Made by a program: the position numbers and the translations under genes. The notes beneath the pieces were generated by a model. It saw only the letters and a program-made list of their open reading frames with translations. It was not told the DNA's origin and searched no databases. A stretch of DNA of 64,000 bases from Dryomyza anilis (taxonomy: Eukaryota > Arthropoda > Insecta > Diptera > Dryomyzidae): positions 12,854,501 to 12,918,500 of the forward strand of contig OX638133.1 of NCBI GenBank assembly GCA_951804985.1, read 5' to 3'. Numbering within the stretch: the first letter of the stretch is position 1; every line of letters starts with the position of its first letter. Below, piece by piece: positions 60,181 to 64,000 of this stretch.

Positions 60181-62040
60181 AGTTTTAGAGATTTTAAAAT
60201 TTTAAATTTAAATTTTGTGTGAAAATTTTAATTTTCAGTGAAAATTTAAATTTTGAGTGAAAACTTAAATTTTGGTTTAAAATTTTAATTTTTAGTGAAA
60301 ATTTAAATTTTGAGTGAAAATTTAAATTTTGAGTAAAAATTTAAATTTTGAGTGATAATTTAAATTTTGAGAGAAATTTTAACTTTTGTGTGAAAATTTA
60401 AATTATGGGTGAAAATTTAAATTTTGAGTGAAAATATAAATTTTTAGTGAAAATTTAAATTTTGAGTGAAAATATAAATATTGAGTGACAATATAAATTT
60501 TGAGTGATAATATAAATTTTGAGAAAAATTTTAAATTTATAGGTAAAATTTCAATTTTTAGTGAAAATTTAAATTTTGAGTGAATATATAAATTTTAAGT
60601 GAAAATTTAAATTTTGAGTGAAAATTTAAATTTTGAGTGAAAATATTAATTTTGGGTGATAATTTAAATTTTTAGTAAAATTTTAAATTTTAGTGAAAAT
60701 TTAAATTTTGAGTGAAAATTTAAATTTTGAGTAAAATTTTTAATTTTTAGAGAACATTTAAATTTTGAGTGAAAATTTAAATTTTGAGTGAAAATTAAAA
60801 TTTTGAGTGAAAATTTAAATTTTGAGTGAAAATATAAATATTGAGTGAAAATATAAATTTTGAGTGCTAATATAAATTTTGAGTAAAATTTTAAATTTAA
60901 ATTTCAATTTCAATTTTGAGTAAAAATTCAAATTTTGAGTGTAAATTTAAATTTTGAGTGAAAATTTAAATTTTGAGTGAATATATAAATTTTGAGCGAA
61001 AATTTAAATTTTGAGTGAAAATTTAAATTTTGAGTAAAAATTTAAATTTCGAGTAAAAATTTAAATTTTGAGTAAAAATTTAAATTTTGAGTGAAAATTT
61101 AAATGTTAAATAAAAATTTAAATTTTATGTGAACATTTAAAATTTGAGTGATAATTTAAATTTTGAGTGAAATGTTAAATTTTGAGTGATATTTATATTT
61201 TGAGTGAAAATTAAAATTTTGATTGAAATTTAAAATTTTGAGTGAAAATTAAAATTTTTAGTGAAAATTTAAATTTTGAGTAAAAATTCAAATTTTGAGT
61301 GAAAATATAAATTTTGAGTGCTAATATAAATTTTGAGTAAAATTTTAAATTTAAATTTCAATTTTGAGTAAAAATTTAAATTTTGAGTGTAAATTTAAAT
61401 TTTGAGTGAAAATTTAAATTTTAAGTGAATATATAAATTTTGAGCGAAAATTTAAATTTTGAGTGAAAATTTAAATTTGGAGTAAAAATTTAAATTTTGA
61501 GTAAAAATTTAAATTTTGAGTAAAAATTTAAATTTTGAGTGAAAATTTAAATGTTGAATAAAAATTTAAATTTTAAGTGAACATTTAAATTTTGAGTGAT
61601 AATTTAAATTTTGAGTGAAATGTTAAATTTTGAGTGAATATTTATATTTTGAGTGAAATTTAAAATTTTGATTGAAATTTAAAATTTTGAGTGAAAATTT
61701 AAATTTTGAGTGAAAATTTAAATTTTGAGTAAAAATTCAAATTTTGAGTGAAAATTGAAATTTCGAGTGTGAATTTAAATTTTTGAGTATAATTTAAATT
61801 TCCAGTTAAAATTTAAATATTTAGTGAACATTTTAATGTTGAATGAAAATTTAAATTTTTAGAAAATATTAAAATTTTGAGTGAAAATATAAATATTAAG
61901 TGAAAATTTAAATTTTTAGTGGAAATTAAAATTTTGAGTGAAAAATTAAATTTGGTGAATATTAAAATTTTTTGAATTATGAGTGAAAAATTAAATTTTC
62001 AGCGAAAATTTAAATTTTTTACGTTTCAGTGAATTTTTAA
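60181..62040 (+). repeat. 19-bp AT minisatellite, about 1.85 kb
   Basis: Consensus GAGTGAAAATTTAAATTTT, about 95 units with single-base variants; each unit holds the palindrome AAAATTTAAATTTT. A block beginning GAGTGCTAATATAAATTTT (60863) is repeated about 448-454 bp later (61317), a higher-order duplication. Confidence 0.94.
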
Positions 62041-62620
62041 TTGATATAAAATGTTAATTAATATTTATTATATAAAACATGTTATTTTTTGTATTTTTAT
62101 GATTATATATATTTTTTTTCGATATCAACCATACGCATTTTCCCACTTTAATCCTATTAGAAAAATCAATTGCAACAAAAAAATACACTACAAACGTGAC
62201 GGTAAAATCATTGCAAGGATTAAGTGCTCAGCACCCCCTCCCAAATAACCAAACAATCAAATAAGCGACTGAAAAAAGAAACTTCACAAAAAACAGCAAA
62301 ACTGCTGGGTGAAGTGAATTCCTACTGTAAAATACTCGCAGTTTTTAGCTAATTGAACTGTTTCACAAAATCGCTTCATCCACATGAACCTTTCAAACAC
62401 AGCACACAGCCAAAAAATAAAACCAACCAACAACCAATAAAGAACAACTTCATTACTTTGCGTTGGCAGGCAGTACTTTTACTTTGTCTTGTTTCCTCAA
62501 TTTTTTGCGTATTTTTAAGTGAAAACTGACAACAGTGTCTTCAACAAATCATGTTGGAAAAATATACGCAGTTTCTGAGAACAAAAAAAAAAAAAAACAC
62601 AAATTATAATCCCAAAAACA
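62041..62620. other. Intron sequence, no gene seen
   Basis: Moderate complexity; no recognised exon or repeat. Confidence 0.35.
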
Positions 62621-62623
62621 TAC

Positions 62624-62703
62624 CTGCCACCAAATCCGCTAATGCCTGTTACGGCTTTCCCTGTGGCCGCACCGGTACCTTCATCATTTGGTAATAAAAA
62701 AGC
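62624..62703 (-). CDS. Candidate small minus-strand exon
   Basis: A sharply GC-richer patch in AT-rich DNA reads on the minus strand as DEGTGAATGKAVTGISGFGG and ends at a consensus donor CAG|GTATGT (exon end 62624). The frame is open back to a TAA at 62704-62706. A possible acceptor AG lies at 62679-62680, preceded by a weak T-rich tract, which would give a 55-nt exon (62624-62678). The plus strand is also open here (LPPNPLMPVTAFPVAAPVPS) but has no nearby acceptor. No family recognised. Confidence 0.2.
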
Positions 62704-63091
62704 TTATTACATTATTACACTTAGAAACAAAATATATGTTTGTAGTGAATGACAAAATGTTTAAGTGGAAAATATTTTCAAACATAAAAAACTTCAATTA
62801 CATTTTTTTGTTTGTGTCAAATACATGCAAATTGTTGGTGAAACTATTTGTACAATTACAAAAAAATTGTCTTCTAGTTAAACATATTATATTTGCATAT
62901 AATTAAAATTGATTCAGTTGTAAACATTAATTTATTAGATGTTTATAATATATTAAAAACCAATATGTTTCAAATGTATATGATTCAGATACAAAAATGT
63001 AGTTAGAAAAACCAAAATAGCAATTATAATATATTTGTTTATAAATATAAAGAATTTATGTAAAATTCATTATATGTTCGTTGTGATAACA

Positions 63092-63268
63092 TCAAATAAT
63101 TGTGTGAAAAATATGTAGGTAGCGGTTAAATATGATCATTTTTCTGCGTGTACCATCAGGCAATGTAGGTGCCAGTTTATTTATTTTTGCCAATGAGTTT
63201 GAGGTGCAACATTTACTGCGACAGATGAGCATGAAGCTCATCAGCATTAGCAGCACCAGCAGCGCCAT
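63092..63268 (-). CDS. 58-residue open frame with hydrophobic start
   Basis: From ATG (63266-63268) to TGA (63092-63094) on the minus strand the frame encodes MALLVLLMLMSFMLICRSKC followed by a basic, Cys-containing tail. The start resembles a signal anchor, but it is read through a GCTGCTGGTGCTGCTAATGC-type triplet tract that gives Leu/Met in this frame and Ala/Asn/Asp in the next. The next frame (DGAAGAANADELHAHLSQ then stop) follows an acceptor-like GTACAG and could instead be a terminal exon. Neither reading is recognised. Confidence 0.15.
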   Translation of the reverse strand: MALLVLLMLMSFMLICRSKCCTSNSLAKINKLAPTLPDGTRRKMIIFNRYLHIFHTII

Positions 63269-64000
63269 CTGTACGGTTCAAAAATGTTAAAAATTTTGCC
63301 TCAAACAATTTCTATTTATTTTTTTTTTTGTTCTACTAGAGGTAAGGTTGTGAAGTTCAGCTGCTGCTGGTGCTATTATTTTTTTACGTGTCTATTGCGT
63401 TTTAGAACAAAATGTGAAAATTGTGTTGAAGTTTTTCATTTTGTGTGCGTTAATTTACATTTTTTTTTGTGTGCAGATACGGATGATGTGTTTTTTTTTT
63501 TTTTTGGTTTGATGTTCATTGTTCTCAACAGCAAATCCTTCATATCCCTCAAACTGGTGTCGAGTTCATTCAATTTGGATTAAGTACGGAGCATTTGTTT
63601 CACGTTTTTTTTTTGGTAGGCTTATATTTTACGTAGAATTAAAATTTCAATTTGTTTTTAGAATGTGGCATTTTTTGAATTAACTTTTTTACAAAATACA
63701 ATTTTTTTTTTAATCAACTTTAATTTTATTTTAAAAAGTGTTTATTTATAATCTAATTAATATTTATTTTAATTGCAATGGTGCATAATCGTTAACAATT
63801 TAAAGTAAGCTTTACAATTAAATAATGTTTTTCATATTTTATTTTAAGTGATTGTCTATTGTATATTTATAATATATAATTTTTGTAACTAATACAGAGC
63901 TTTACTACATTTGAATATAAAAATAGCTACTAGTCTTGACTTTTGGAAAATAGCCCTGCACGTTCTCAGCATCCATCAAGAATTACAATTATTTTTACCA
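63269..64000. other. T-rich intron sequence to window end
   Basis: The 99-codon frame at 63284-63583 is Phe/Cys-rich from T-runs and is unsupported. Nothing else recognised. Confidence 0.4.

Overview
This is a window of AT-rich animal nuclear DNA, most probably from a higher (brachyceran) fly. The evidence is one recognisable split coding exon, abundant short non-autonomous transposons, tRNA-derived SINEs, Helitrons ending in a hairpin plus CTAG, and (GACA)n-bearing INE-1/DINE-like repeats. There is no bacterial-style gene packing. Nearly every open frame above 60 codons lies in low-complexity or repeat DNA and is not a gene.

The only gene recognised with confidence is the start-codon exon of Zasp52 (ALP/Enigma family PDZ-LIM muscle Z-disc protein) at 31733-31859 on the + strand. 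It has a pyrimidine-rich acceptor before the untranslated leader, 37 codons covering the first part of the PDZ domain with its WGFRLQGG loop, and a GTAAGA donor. On that reading, roughly 17-31.7 kb is promoter or 5' untranslated intron and 31.86 kb to the end is one very long intron (32 kb or more), since no further PDZ or LIM exon was found. Weak additional coding candidates lie on the minus strand: a 105-codon protein-like frame at 1526-1846 whose upstream side is cut by a MITE, a short GC-richer stretch with a good donor at 62624-62703, and a 58-residue hydrophobic-start frame at 63092-63268.

Region by region: 1-6 kb holds a transposon fragment, a MITE (family M), and two SINE insertions, one with an 11-bp target duplication. 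6.2-12 kb is a nested complex: an ATGAAT-rich element (family F1) split by a 745-bp Helitron, then a 3.9-kb Helitron relative swollen by ~283-bp monomers, an inserted INE-like element and about 1.5 kb of 15-bp minisatellite. 12-31 kb mixes lower-AT intronic/intergenic islands with F1, M, F2 and INE-like copies. 31.1-31.9 kb has a Harbinger-like MITE directly before the Zasp52 exon. 32-45 kb contains a decayed ~260-bp repeat series, a hairpin element, two M copies, a 1.5-kb TIR element with one of them nested in it, and a ~322-bp T/TTCGAA-rich array. 45-58 kb has INE-like copies, a GGAACC-rich array with an M copy inside, two more SINEs, paired foldback elements, a possible muscle enhancer/promoter with two perfect MEF2-type sites, and a 236-bp exact tandem duplication. 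58-64 kb has a ~443-bp tandem, about 1.85 kb of 19-bp minisatellite with a ~448-bp higher-order duplication, and the weak minus-strand coding candidates.

All assignments come from reading by eye. Repeat boundaries are exact where termini and flanks are stated and approximate elsewhere.
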